The notes: generated by a model from the sequence alone, not told the origin. Shown: positions 32,485-47,400, counted from the first letter of the stretch. The stretch is 64,000 nucleotides of DNA from Pratylenchus scribneri (GCA_030063045.1 JAQSEB010000114.1:1116001-1180000), one strand, 5' to 3'. Numbers and translations: made by a program.

Positions 32485-35400
32485 TCATATTCGGCTGGCA
32501 TTCAATTTTGCAATTGTCATTGATGTTGTCGATTTTGTACTGCTGGAATATGAGGATGAGGATGAAGCGCCGGATGATGAGGCCAAAGATGAGGATTTTG
32601 TTGTGGATGCTGTCTTTGAGGATTGGCCAGTGAAGAATCCACTGCTTCCGCTGCTACTTCCAATGGACTGATGAGTGGTGGTGGAACGAGGCACCGTAAA
32701 TTGTTGAGGTGGTGGCATCATTTGTGAAGGTGAGCCAAAGCCGTTGCCTGAAATAGTGATGGGAATGATTTTAGATTAATTACTTTCGTTTTGGCCCCGA
32801 AATTTTTGGCCGTTTTTGGCATTGAAATTATGAATGATTTACGTTTTTCAAAGTTTTTTGAAAATTTTTTGATCATTCGGAATTTCGATTTTCAAAGTTT
32901 TTTGAAAATTTGTTGACCATTCGAAATTTCGATTTTCAAAGTTTTTTGAAAATTTGTTGATCATTCGAAATTTCGTACGATTTTCGAAAATTTTCTGACC
33001 CCCTGAAATTTGATTTATGATTTTCGAAAATTTCTTGAAAATTTTTTGATTCTATGAAATTTCGTTTATGATTTTCAAAATTTTTTTGATCCTAAAAATT
33101 TCGGTTTACGATTTTCGAAAATTTTTTGAAGATTTTTTACCCTCCGAAATTTCGATTTACGTTTTTTTGAGTCATCTATCCCATTCCTCACCTGCAACCG
33201 ATGAGATCAACGCAAAATCGGGAAAATCATAGTGGCGAAGGAATTTCCAAATTTGTGCCAGCCTTTTGTTGGAGGCCAATGGGAAACGTGAACGAAGTTG
33301 GGCCAAATTGCCAAAATTGTTGGTGGATGCCGTTGGAGGGGATGCTGGCTGCTGATTTGTGTTGTGATGATGTTTTTTGTTTGGGGAACCTATAAAATAA
33401 TTTAATGGAAATTAATTAATTAATTTAAAAAATAAATAAATAATTTCTTAATAAAAAAATATTAAATAATTTTTTAATAAAAATATTCGAGAATTAAAAT
33501 TTTAATAATTAATTAAAAATATTTTTTCATTAAATAAATTGATTAAAAATAAAAAGAAAATAAAAATTTCTTAATAAAAAAAATATCTAAAATATTAAAA
33601 TATTTTTGGTATAAAAAAATAAAAAAAATTTTAGAATAAAAATATTATAGGATTTTTGATAAATTTTAAAATTAATTTCCGTATTAATTTTATCGCGACC
33701 CACCTGGATTGCTGTTGTTCGCATTCGGCCCCCTTTCCCTCTGATGAATATTGTTCTGCTGTTGTTGATGGGTTTGTCGTTTTGTTGGCTCATTTTGTTG
33801 GGTTTGTTGAATGCATTGGCCAGAAGTGCCACCACCACCTCCGTTCAGCAGTTTTTCCCGCTCCATTTGAGCCAATTGCCGGCTCACCTGCAGGAGAAGG
33901 AAATATTCAGGTATAAAATAATCAAAAAATTTTTTTTAATTTATTAACAATTTTTTGATTTTAAAATTAAAATAATAAAATATATTTATATTAATTAATA
34001 TAAGAATGTAATTTAATTATACTAAAAATGTTTTTAAATTGAAAAATTAAATTTAAAAAAAATTATTTAAAAATTTTTTGTATTTTTGAATAAAATTTAT
34101 ATGCGGGAAAATTTGGTGGGCACTGGGCAATAATTTTTTAATAAATTTTAAATGTCATTTATTTAAATTTTCCATTCCAGTAATTATTTAAAAAATTCCC
34201 TCGATATTTTAATTTTGGACTATAATTATATTTTGGAAAATTGTTAAGCAATAATTTATAAAAAAAAATGTTATTTTGAAAGTAATTTTAATTTGAATAA
34301 ATTTTTTATATTTTCTTAATCAATAGTAATTAATACAATAACTCACCCAATGGCATGGATCTTGTGCAGCCGAATACCCTGGTCCATTCAATCGCATTAT
34401 CAAATCGTATCGTTCATCCTCATCAATGGCATTTGCGTTCAATAAAGTGGTCAAAAGAAGGAGAAAATGAGTTCGCAATTTCAATTTGTCAATTTGGCGC
34501 CAATGATAATGTACAAAAATGCGCTAAAAAAATTGGAAAATTTTAAAATTTATTTATAATTTATTTATTAATTTATTTTAATTATTTATAATTTATTTTT
34601 TAATTTATTTTTAATTTTTTAAATTATTTAATTATAATTTTATTTTTAATTTTTTTAAAATTTTTTTAATTTAATTTTAAATTTATTTATTAATTAATAT
34701 TTTTTAAATTTATTTACAGCAGCCGCATATGTCAACTTATGGCCAAGCATTGTGAGCCGAACTTTGGGCAAAAATCCATTCCACATTTGCATCATCAATT
34801 TCTCGGCCGGATGCAAATCAGTGATGTCCTCCAATTTCTATAGAAAAATTAGGGAAATTAAAAAAAATTATTTTTATTCAATATTTAATTAATTTAATTT
34901 TCGGAAAAAATAAAAATTCTATCGAAAAAATTTTGAAAGGAATTTTAGGCAAATTTTATTGTGTTTTTAATTTAATTTTTAACTATTTTAATTTTAAAAT
35001 TTTATAGTGAAAATATTATTTTGGGAATAATAAAAATTTATTAAATTTTATCGGCCATAAAATTTAAACTCACCCTTGAACCGGTTTGAATCAACCAAAA
35101 TTGGTCCATTCTGGCAGGTGTGGGAAAATCGAATCGGCCCATACTCAGCAAATATTCATATTCGCCCCATTGTTGTTGGCTGATTGCGGTGAATCGATCA
35201 ATCGGGAAATTCTCGTTGGTGCGCATTTTTTGGGCCAATGCTCTGTTAAAAAATAATTTTAAAAAAAAAATAAATTATTAATTAAAAAAAAATAAAATTT
35301 TAAAAAATTAATAAAAAATAATTTTTATAAAATTAAAATTCATTTTTTATATAAATATTAAATTAATTAAATATAAAATTTTTTTAATTATAAAAATTCT

Positions 35401-38400
35401 AAAAATTACCCAATTCAAATAAAAAATCATTTAAAAAATTGACAATAAAAAATAATTTAAATAAAAAATCAGAAAAGGGGGCACCTACTTTGTGACCAGC
35501 CAAGTTGGCCGACTTTGAAAATGCCGTTTCCGATTGTTGGCGGAATTATTGAAGGAGGACGTTGAGCCATTCTCAAAATGTTGGCCCCCTTGATGGGATG
35601 CAAAATTTGGCATACTGGCCGAAAAACGTAATGATGGCCGCCGCAATTCGAATGAGGCATCGAAACGGGGATTCAGCGTAACGGTGAAGCCGGGCAAAGT
35701 GGATGATGGGCCAGCATTGGAGGCGGTGGAGCTGGTGGTGGCATTGGCACAATTATTTGATGACAGTGAAATGGCCGGCTTATTAAAAGATTTTGGTAAA
35801 AAAAAAATTAAATTGGAAAAATATTTTTTCATGAAAGGAATTCGAACCACTTACAAATCTATAAATTTGTATTTTTTTGATTAAAAAAAAATCGGAAAGG
35901 AAAATTTTAATAAAATTAGCAATTAAATAAAATTTAAAATTTTCGAACCAATTACCTATAAATTGTTTTTCGGATTATTAAAGATTATTCTGATTAAAAA
36001 GTAAATTAAAAAATTGAGAATAAACTAAAATAAATTATAAAATATTTTTTCTATCAAAAAGGATTCGGACAAATTAATTTAAAATTGTTTTTTTGATAAA
36101 TAAAGAAATTCGAAAAATATAAAAATAAAAATTTTAGAAAAAATTATGAATAAATTAAAATATAATTAAAAAATTTTCCTCAAAAAAATGACTCGAAATA
36201 ATAACCTAGAAATTGGAATTTTTTGATTAAAAAATAATTAACGAATTTTGAGGGGGCTAAGAGATAAAAAAAAAATTAATTAAAATTCGGACAAAAATAA
36301 ACAATTTTTTCCTTAAGGCTAAGTATTAGATTTATATTAATTTGTTGATGGAAAAAATTAAAAATAATTCTAAGAAGTATAAAACAAAAATCAAATAAAA
36401 AATTTTAACTAATAAAATTAAAATGAAATTTTAAAAATTTTCCCAGAGAATTCGAACCAATTTTACTTATTAATTTTGGTTTTGAGCAAAAATAAATAAA
36501 TCCAAATTCGAGAGGAAAAACCAAATATAAAATTTTGATAAAATTAATAAAAAATTAAAATAATAAATTTACAAAACTTACATCAAAAGTGAATTGGAAG
36601 CGGGGATGCACAAAGCGAAGATGTTTGAGCAAAGTCCACAAATTGCGAATTCGCAGTGGGGCACGGCAGAAAAAGCATTGTGAAGTGGAAATAATGCGCA
36701 CAGTGAATTCCCTCTTCGGCTCCAGCGCGGCCAGATCGAAGCCGTCGAGCATGCCGAATTGGGCTAAAAATATAAGGGAATTATATTAAATTTTAAAAAA
36801 AAATTAAATTTAAAGAAAATTTAATATTTTTTGTGGCAGTGATTGTTTTTTAACCAAATACTTAAAAGTTCAAATACCTTTGGAGTAAAATTTTTATTTA
36901 TTTTAAATTGCTTTTTTAAATAAAAATTAATAATTTAATAAAAAAAATTGTCGCCAAAAATAACATAAAATTCAGAAAAATTTTGGGAAATTAATTTTTC
37001 CTCAGCCAAATAGGTTTTGGCTCAATTGATAAAGAGTGATTGCTTTTTTAACCATCTCTAAAAGTTCAAATCCTTTTGGAGTATAAAAAAATTTTTTAAT
37101 AAAAAATAATTTAATTAAAAAAACAGAAAAAATGAAAAATTTCCCCACGCAGAAAATTTTGGCGTAATTGGTGTAAAGTAAAAGTAAAGTGATTTATTTT
37201 TAAACCCAACCCTTAGAAATTCAAATACTTTTGGAGTAGAAAAATTTTTTTTTAATTTTTCATTGGAGCTCAGTGCATTTTTTTCAACAAATTTCTTCTT
37301 CTGAGACTCTAGTCAAATGGCTCATCATTGCTCCTGTTTTATTATTTCATCTTTTTGCTGAATAATTCCCCCTTTTTTATTCATTTTTTTTTTTGAATAA
37401 CTGTTTTTTTAAATAAAAATTGGTGTCAAAAAATATTAAAAATTCAAGAAAATTTGTTAAAAAGTTTTGGCTCAGTTGGTAAAGTGATTAATTTTTTAAC
37501 CCAATATACTTAAAAGTTCAAGACCTTTCGGGAGAAAGTTTTTATTTGAATTAAATTGCTTTTTTTTAAAATAAAAATTATTGAGTTATATAAATTGCCT
37601 TCAAAAAAATAATATTAAAAATTCAAAAATAAATTGATTAGTTCAGTTGGTAAAATGATTGTTTTTTAAATAAAAACTGATAATTTATGACAAAAATAAA
37701 TATAAATTTTAAGAAAGATTTTGTAATTTTTTAAGCTAAATTTTTAGCGCAATTGGTAAAGCGATTGATTTTTTAAATCTATCCTATAAAAGTTCAATGC
37801 CTTTTGGCATAATAATATTTTGAATAAAAATTATTTTTTAAAAATAAAAATTCCTATTTAAAAAATAAAAAAAATTGCCTAAATAAAAATTCATAATTAA
37901 ATAAAAAATAAATAATATAATTTAAAAAAAAATTGCCCACCTCTCATTGCCAATTCCTCATCATCCAATGAATCCAGCGGTGTATCTTTGTCCATCATTT
38001 TGTCATTTTGTTCGTCCGCAGATGAATCCGAGAGCCGTAACATTTTTGCACGTTTCATTCCAGGTTGGCCACCCAATTGTTGTTGTTGGCGGCGATGGTT
38101 TTGGCCACAATGCCCATTCGGTTGGAAGGAGGAGAGGAACAGCGGTTGAAATGGTGGAATCGAGGAATTGTTGGTTGAGGGCGGCGGTTGGAGCAAAAAT
38201 TTTATTCTGTGCAAATAAATTGGAATTATTTTAAAGAAATTTTAAATTTTGCCCATTATTTTTGGGAAGATTTAATATTTTTTAACCCATTTTTATAGAA
38301 GAAAATGGAATTTAAATTTTGCGTTAAATAGGCTAATAAATAGGAAGCCGATTTTCAGGTAGCAAAATTCTGAAAATGCCACTAGGTATTTAAGTTTTTT

Positions 38401-41400
38401 TTTGTGAAATTTACCAAAATAGGTTTCGGGTTCTTCAAAATAGGTAATTTTGGGATTTTTAATACATTTTTCTAATTGAATCTTCACATAAAAAGTGCCA
38501 AAATAGGTAAAAATAAGTCAAAAATTAAGTCGAAAACATGAAAAGAAATGCTCAAAAATATTATTTATGTGCTTTTATCATCAAATCTGATATCTGATAT
38601 ATGATAAAAATAAGTCGAGTCAAAACCCTAAAAATCTGCTCCCTAATATTATGCTTTATAACTGGGTTTTCGAATTTAGAAATATTTTTATTCCCTTTTT
38701 AATAAAGAAATTTGGAATATAAAATTAAATAGGCATAAATAATTGATTGATTAATTGATAAAAAAAATATAAAATTGTTTGAAAGGATTTTTTAAAATAA
38801 TTTGGCTAAATCTATATTGAAAATTTTTGTTTTTCTCTGATAGCTAATTTTCTTCTATATAAAATGAATTTTATCTCTAAAGCCTAAATTAAATTTCGAG
38901 CCAATAAAAAATGTCTTTATTAGCACAAAAACTCCCAAAACTCACGCAATTCGCTGGGGCATCGGTTCTTCAAGCAGTTCAAATTGATGATGGCCATTGC
39001 CTCCTCCACCGCCTGTATTTTGGCTACTGTTCATCGTCTTCCTTGCCCCCATTCCCATTCCTCCCATCATCGCCGTTGATGTGTTCGCCGCCTCCATTTC
39101 GGCCAATTCCTCCACCAGCCTTTCCCGTTCCAATCTGGCGCCCAATCCCTCAATTTCTTCTTCATTTTCGGCCTCTTCCTCCTCGTCTTCATCATCATCG
39201 TCTTCCTCTTCGTTGAGCACAACAATGCGGATGAATGGCACACCAATGCTACTTTTTTTGTTTTCCATATTCAAAAGGCGGGCAATTTGGCTGACATTGG
39301 ATTTGGTGTTCAAATCGTTCACTTCTAATTCGGCCGCGGTGCTGAAATAAATTTTTTAATAATTTTTAAAAAAATTAAATTAATTAGAAATTAAATTACT
39401 GAAAAAAAATGATTTTAAAAAATTTTCAAAATTAATATAAAAATAATTTTTTAAAAATTAAAATGTAAAAATTTTAAAATTATTTAAAAATTAAATTATT
39501 AAAAAGTAATTTTAGAAAATTAAATAAAAATAAAATTCAAAAATTGAGTTTAAAAATTAATTAAAAATAAAATTGTTCAAAAAAATGAAAATTATTTAAA
39601 AATTAAATTAAATTGCTCAAAAAATTATTTTAAAAAATTAATAAAAATTTACCTAAAATTTTTTAATTAAAAATTATTCAAAAAATGATTTCAAAAAATT
39701 TATAAGAAATTAAGTTATTAAATTTAAAATAAAAAAATAATTTAAAATAATAAAAAATAAAACATACTGAAGAATGATGAACGTCTCGCCAACGACCGCA
39801 TTCAGTCCACTCTCCGGTGTATGTGAAAAAATGCGCACGGCACCGAACATAACCAACTCATTCGATTGTTCTGCTGAACCACTTTTGCGTAAATTTTTAT
39901 GGTGCACATTTTGGTGAACATTTTGATGGTCAACACCGTTCAATTGACGGGAGGGCACTTTGCGTAAATGGCGGCCACCAATTTCGGCATCTTCGAAACG
40001 AAAAACGACGCGCACCACGAAGTGTTCGGAGCTGAAAAAGTTTTAAAATTATTATAAAAATTTTACATTTTGCGATGGGAAAATATCTAAAAATGCTGAA
40101 AATGTCTAAATGGTTCAAAAGTTCCAAAACCCTAAACCAATAAACCTTATATTCAATGTTCGATAGATCTCATCAAGACCCACCATTTGATTATGTTTTG
40201 GCTTGGGTTTAACCAATTCTAATTAGTTTTGAACCATTAAACCAAACCGTTTATACCCTTTAATTGTTGACCAAACCAAAATGAGTTTAAACCGTTTAAT
40301 ACCCTTTAATTGTTGACCAAACCAAAATTGGTTTAAACCGTTTAATACCCTTTAATTGTTGACCAAACCAAAATTGGTTTAAACCGTTTAATACCCTTTA
40401 ATTGTTGACCAAACCAAAATAGGTTTAAACCGTTTAATACCCTTTAATTGTTGACCAAACCAAAATTGGTTTAAACCGTTTAATACCCTTTAATTGTTGA
40501 CCAAACCATGACAAATTATATACAATTCAATGCCACTTGACCAGCTCTATCCAATTTTGGGTATATTTGGTTTGTGAATGTAGAATAAACCATCCTTAAA
40601 CCATTATAATTGTTAAACATTTTCGGCACTTTTTAGGACAAAATTAAGCCTTAAATCCATTTTGTGAACGCACCGATTGGATTTGGTGTCCATTAGGACA
40701 TTGTTCGGCTGGCATTCCTCCAACATGTCAATGTCAATGCAAGTGCTGATTTTGTCGTTCACCGGTTTTTCGAATATGGCCGATGGAATTCGTTTCAACT
40801 GAGACAGCCGCCCATTCATTTCGGTCACGTGAAAGCATTGGACAATTGCGGATTTGTTGCCTTTAAAAATGACAAATATTTAAGCGGTGAATTTTATTCA
40901 AATTTACCGAAGCAATTGTTGTTGCGAATTAGGGTAAATTTGATGGTTGCCGGCATTTTATTGGATGCACGAGAGCCGCCTCTTGATCCGCCACCAATTT
41001 GTGTGGAGTTGGGTTTTTGGTTTTGTTGCTAAAAAGTAGAGAAAATATTATTTTATTTAATTGATTTGAAATCTAGCTTAATTTACGCAATTTATTAAGG
41101 GGTGGGTTGGTTAAGGGTTTAAGGTTAAGGCCAGGGCAGGATCTAATTTACAATAAATAGGCACTATTTATTAAAATAGTTCAAGTTAAGAAGCCGGATT
41201 TTCTTAAAAATTTTTGTTTTTTAAAAAAAAGTCGGTTTCAATTTCTCCTATTTTCGTTTTTCCAAATTTCTCTTTTTAATTTTTATCGATTTTTCCAAAC
41301 TGAAAGTGATTTTGTACTACTAATACTATTTAAAATGAAACATATTCCTAATAAAGAAGTATAATTGCTAAAAGGATGAAGAAGTTATGGCAACGGCACC

Positions 41401-44400
41401 TTCCTTTAGAAATTTATCTTAATTTGATAATGATAATGTTTGTTCTTTGTTGTTTGGTTTGGTTTCGTTTCTTTAATAAAAAATAAAAAAAAAGATAAAA
41501 TGTCAAAATAATATAAAATGCCATTTTTATTTACTGTTTGGTATTCGGAAAAAATGAATTTGGATTGTGAAAATTTCTAACCTAAATTTTGCAACCAAAA
41601 AAATGCCAAAAATTTGTCGAATTAATAAGATTTTTGCCCTAGAAGTTTGTCTTTACTATCAACCGTAAAAAAAGGGGGAGAAATTCAAAGAAATATAGAA
41701 AATCGATATGGATTATGGAGGGGAAAAATTAACATAACTAAATGATTTCTGATTCATCATTTACAATTTACCTTAACCAAATCACCACCCATCCACGGCT
41801 TTTTATTGTTGTTGGCGGTTAATGGCCTCTGCTTTTGCATATAAAACAAATTTCGAAACAAAAATGGCCGATGCACGGGGCGTCGAGTGAAACCCCGTCG
41901 ACAATCCGGTTGGCCCAAATATCGGTCCAAATCGACCAAATCTGTAGAGAAATTAGGGAAAAATAATTATTAATTTTGGAGTGGGGAAATTGCCTCGCAT
42001 TTTTCGCCGATACCCGTCCATTTGTTGATCATCAATTTGGCAATTTTGTGCCAATTCAGCATCAAATGGATTAGAAAAATCATTGAATTTTGATGGCATT
42101 GGGTCAGAAGAGTTGTTATTGTCGTTTGTATTAGTCCTCTATTAATTTATTAAGAATAAAGGAATACGAGGTATTATGGGAAATTTCAAAACTAGGATCT
42201 AGTTTTTTGGCCATATCTCAACAAGGAAAGAACCAGTTTGAGAAGGCGATATGTCTTTGGAAAGCCCAAAGTGTCCTCTACAATTTGGCATTTTTAAATT
42301 TTGTAAATTCTCTGCCTATGAAAAGTTACATCTCTTTGAATGTAACAAACCCGAATTTTTAGAGGAAAAGCCGCTTATTTTACAAATTATTTTAAGCTTT
42401 CAAAAATTAGAATAGCCACTTTTTATAGAGGACATTTTTAGGACTTTAAAATGGCATATCGCCTTCCAAAATTGGTTGCTTCCTTGTTGAGATATGGCCA
42501 AAGAACTGACAGCCACAGGTCTCGTTTTTAGGCGTTGGGGGAAATTATCCAAAGTAAACTAACTAAGGTAGGCGCTGACCGCCGAGGATGAATGGGGGAC
42601 AAAAATCGAAGGAATTAAAGGAAATTTAGGGGAAGATGCCTCTTTGAAATATTGGAGATTGGACCCTCGGAGACAACGATGATTTTAGGATGGATTCGAT
42701 AGAGATTCCAAAGGATAAAAAGTTAAAAAGACAAAAACCGCGGGAATCCATTGTAAGTTGTAATTTCTAATTTACAGATATCAAAGATTGAAGAAAACCC
42801 TTTCTTCCGCCGGTAATTCCAACAACATTAGTTCGAATGTTATTATTTTGGCTAATATCAACTTTTCCTGTTTTTGGCCTCGTCTTTTTAAGTTTTCAAA
42901 AAATTAGAAAAGCCACTTTTTAGAGGACATTTAGGCCTTTCAAATGGCATATCAGCTTCCCAAATTGGTTGCTTCCTTGTTGAGCTATGGCCAAAAGAAT
43001 TGCCCTAGGTCTTTTTGCAGTAATAGAATTGGGCCCTCATCAGGGATTCTAGAGAAAAATGATCCAAGGTGAAAATTATTTTCCTAGGTAAGCGCTGAGA
43101 ATGAATTGAGGAGAAAAATCCCAAGGTTCCCCAAGAAATTTACGGATATCAAAAATTCTCAAAACCTTTCTCCCTCCAGTAATTCCAACAACATTAATGC
43201 CAATATTATTGCTATTTTGGCCAAGGTTCGCTGGTTTTCGGCCTCGTCTTTTCGGCTCTACTTTTGCTTGTTGTTGGTTTTGTCTTTCATCCTCCAAAAT
43301 TTGTTTGCTCCTCCCATCCACTTTTTCGGGCGAAATTGCATTTTCCTTTTTGACATGGCAATTTTGTCGATGCCGAAAACGGTTTAGAAATTTGAAGTTA
43401 ATTGGATCATCGTCTTCTTCCTCCTCACTACTTTCCTCTTCTTCTTCCTCATCTTCATCTTCATCGGAGGAGTTGTCGGACATTTTGCCATTTGCAATTG
43501 TGTACAATTGTTCATCATCATCATCGTCGATTTGGTCGTCATCTTCATCGTCTTCTTCACTGCTGCTCAAATGTTGCTGGAATAAAGGGGATCCGAATGA
43601 AATATTTGAAGGAATTCCTAATAAATTCTTACAAAAGGCTATAAAAATTTGGCCAAATCAAGCTTCTTTAAGATTCCTATTCCTATGCTCCAAGTCCAAG
43701 AGGTATAAGACCGGTGCTACTTATGGAATTTGTATCTCTTTTACTATTTAGAAGGGTAAACGTGAATGAAAATTATCACCCTTTGCGTCATCAGAATAAG
43801 GATTAATGTTATTTGTATTCCATATTCAGGGTCATTCAAGAATATGACACATATCACAGAATGTTCCTACCCCTAATCCTAATGGAATGACCCATAGGGC
43901 ATAGGGGGGACCTTTCACTTTTCTTTTCCTTAAGTTGACCCAAAAAAGGGATACAGACTCCACAAATACCATAAGCACTTATCTTAAACCTACCCCTAAA
44001 CCTACATAATCCTCTAAGCTTGAACATTTTGGTTATGGCCAAGTTATATTGCCCCAAAAAAGATTATATTTTAGCATTTCGGCAAATTAATATTATTTTT
44101 ATGAATTCGGAGTCGACCCAAAAATCCAAACACCCAAAATCTTATCGGAAAAATTGAAAAAATTTTTTAAGGCTTATCATTAATTAGGCTTAGGAATAAT
44201 TCTATGAATTTTCGGGTCATGAGAAAGAATAAAAGTTGAATTCAATTCCCAAAAGGAAACCACCCCAAAATTCCCAATTTATTTTTTGCACAATAAATTT
44301 CCAAAATTTACCCGTTGCTGTTCTCGATTGGCCCTAATTCGCTCCTTCTTCAGCTTAATTGGCTTTTTCATCAGTAGCATTGCGGCCATTTTTGCCGATC

Positions 44401-47400
44401 TTTTGGCCATTTTGCCAAGCATCATTGCATTTTTTGCCTTTTTTGTCCGAATTCCTTCCATTTTTGACCGCCTGTTCGGCTCCAAAATTCCATTTTGCCG
44501 AACCAAATCGATGCGATGCTGTCGCCTTCTTTTGGCCTCAGCCATGTGGTGTAACATTTTCGACGGTGAACATCCATTTTTCATCACTTTTTCGGCCGAT
44601 TTTTTGTACCTGTAGTTAAATGTTAGATTAGCTAATTTTGGAAATCTTATCTTCTAATAAGTGTCGTACAGACACGAAAATGGGCTCATTTGACTCGGCA
44701 TAGGCGATTTAGTCGATGAAATTTCAATTTCAGACTTAAAATAAGGAGTTAGTAAACCAAAACCGGGTAAACCAAAACCGGTTCAAATTTAAACAACGGT
44801 TCATCTTTTCAAAAGAAGTTCAAATCAATTTGAAATTGAAATTTCATAGACTAAATCGACTATACCGAAACGAAAGAACCCATTCTCAAAAGTCAGTATA
44901 AACAACAAAGCTGGAAGTCGAGATGGTGTACTAATGGACTTTGGGGAATGGAAGAGAAAGGAGTGATGGAGTACGGTGCGATACGAATAAACCCGTCAAT
45001 CAAAGTGCCCACTGCGGCGGGTTGGTTGAAAGAAAGGAAAAGGGATGAATTTCCTCTGCTCTAACAAAATTGGAAATTTCATTTTTCACTGGGATCATTT
45101 CACATAAAATAAACATTAAAATGGAACAATCATATTTCCCCGAAATATATTTGGCACAAACAATAGGTTCAGCCTATTTTGTTGATTGAAAAGATGGGTG
45201 GCTTCTATCTCCCAAAGTCCATTAGTACCGTCGAGATCTTCAAAAATAGCTAGCCCAGTATCTAACTTATTTGGAATTAACTAATGTCCGGTTTTTTGCC
45301 GTAACCTACCCAATTGGTGAATGAGGGGGCGAAGAAGATGAAGAAGCAATTTTGCGATTTGGCAAATTTGGTGGCGACAACTTTTTTGGTGACAACAATT
45401 TGGCCATCTTTTTCTCCATTCTTGAATGGCTTCTGGTGGGTGGATCAATTTCAATTTTAATTGAGGCCGAAAAATCGTCGGGCAAATTTGGCGGAGGAAT
45501 TGAATTGGAAGAGGAGGATGGCGCCGCCGAACATCGTTTCCTGGGACTGTGCCGGGGCGAAAATGTTGCCGATGAAGGTGAGGCCTGAAAGCGCAAAGGA
45601 GAATAAAATAGAAATTTTTCATTCAATTTTTGGGACTACTAGCCTAAATTCAAAATGGAACAATTCAATATCAACGAGGCCATTCTTTTGGCCAGAACTC
45701 AAAAAGGAAGCAACCAATTTTGGAAGGCATTATGCCATTTCAAAGCCCTAAATGTCCTCTAAAAAGTAGCTTTTCTAATTTTTTGAAAACTTTAAAATAA
45801 TTTGTAAAATAAGTGGCTTTTCCTCTGAAAATTCGGTTTATTACACATAAAGACATGTAACATTTTTAAAGGCAGATTTAATAAAATTTTAAAATTGCCT
45901 TTTTTAAAGGAGATTTTAGGCTTTCAAATGGCATATCGCCTTCACAGATTGGTTATCTCCTAATTGATCTATGAGCTAAAAACTAATGAGTACTCACTTT
46001 ACAGTAATCAATTGCTTCTTTTACCCATTTGGTAATGCCTAAATTAATTTAATGAAAATGGCCAAATTTTTGGTGAAATTTTAGCCTGGAAACCATAATC
46101 AAAATTGTCCATAGTCAATGCGCTACTTTGGACTGATTTTTTATCACATTCTTTTATCCAAAAATTCAAATTTCCATTTTCTTCCCAATATAAATTCACA
46201 GATATGCCTCAACTTGTCGCCGTTTATAACAACTCATCAATGACTGAACCAATTTTGATGATTTAGTATCGAATTAAAGAGCAGACTTTTGGCTATGAAA
46301 TGATATCAATTTTATTTAAAATAGTTCAAAATTGATGAAGTTATGCCCTAAAATATCATTGCAAATTTCGCTAATCCAATGAAGTTCATTTCAAATGTTT
46401 TTTTGGGCCTAACTCCAAAAATTCTGAACCAATTTAAATAAAATAAATATTATTTGATAGCCAAAAGTCTGCTCTTTAATTTGAGACCAAAACTATCAAA
46501 ATCTGTTCAGTCATTGTTGAGGTATTTTAAACGGCACCAAGTTGGACCAGTTCCTTAAATTCACAACCTTCTTATTTGGCGACGAATACGCCGCGGATGA
46601 TGGCCGTCGCCCCACAAAATTTTTGTTATTCGACGGTGAACGACTCAAAATTTCCTCTTTTGGCTTTTTCGGTGAATTCATTGGCAATTTTGGCGGTCGT
46701 CCGCGCAATTTTTTCGGTTGAGAAGAATTTTGTGGCATTGGCTGTGCATTTTTGCGAGGCGATGACCTCAACGACATTCGCTGTGTTTTCTTCATCATTT
46801 TCATGGCCCCAGGGGGTGGCCGGAATTCACCGCCGTCATAGTCGCTGCCATCTATGCTGCCGCTACTGCCGCTTCCATCTTCATCCGAATCGGAATCCAA
46901 ATTATTGCTGCTGGAATTTGTATCCAAATCGGAGCCGGAAGTGGAGGCTTAAATCAAATGACATTTTTAAATATTCTTTTCATATTTTTGGGTGATTTTG
47001 GCCTGCAGTGTTTTCCCTAAGGCTTTTAATTAGCATTTTTCTAAATTCTAACCGAACCAGTTTTTTGGCGCTTTTGACCCTTTTCGGCTATTAATTTACA
47101 TATTTTAGACTCTTTGAAATAAAAATAATGGAAAATGTCGAATTTTATCGGTAGAAAATTTTGGAAAATTTTCGAGAAATTTTTGCCCTCTTTTCATACT
47201 TAATGAACGAATCCCCATTGGCTTAAATGCAAATAAATTTCTCACGGCTTTATTTCAATTTTTGTGAACGAATTTTAATTATTTTTGGCATTATTTGCCC
47301 TGATGAGGCTTTTTTCTCATTTTCATAGATTGAAATAATTTTTGAACTTGGAACATTTAGAAAGAAACAAATTGACCAAAAAGGGCTGAAATTTTCAATG

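Noticed and set aside
38911..39350. Plus-strand Pro/Ser-rich frames
   Set aside because: Antisense shadows of SUZ12 exon 11, whose acidic codons read as Ser/Pro on the other strand.
43197..43751. Plus-strand frame with long serine runs opposite SUZ12 exon 5
   Set aside because: The serine runs are the antisense of Asp/Glu codons in exon 5. The minus-strand frame has matching splice phases on both sides.
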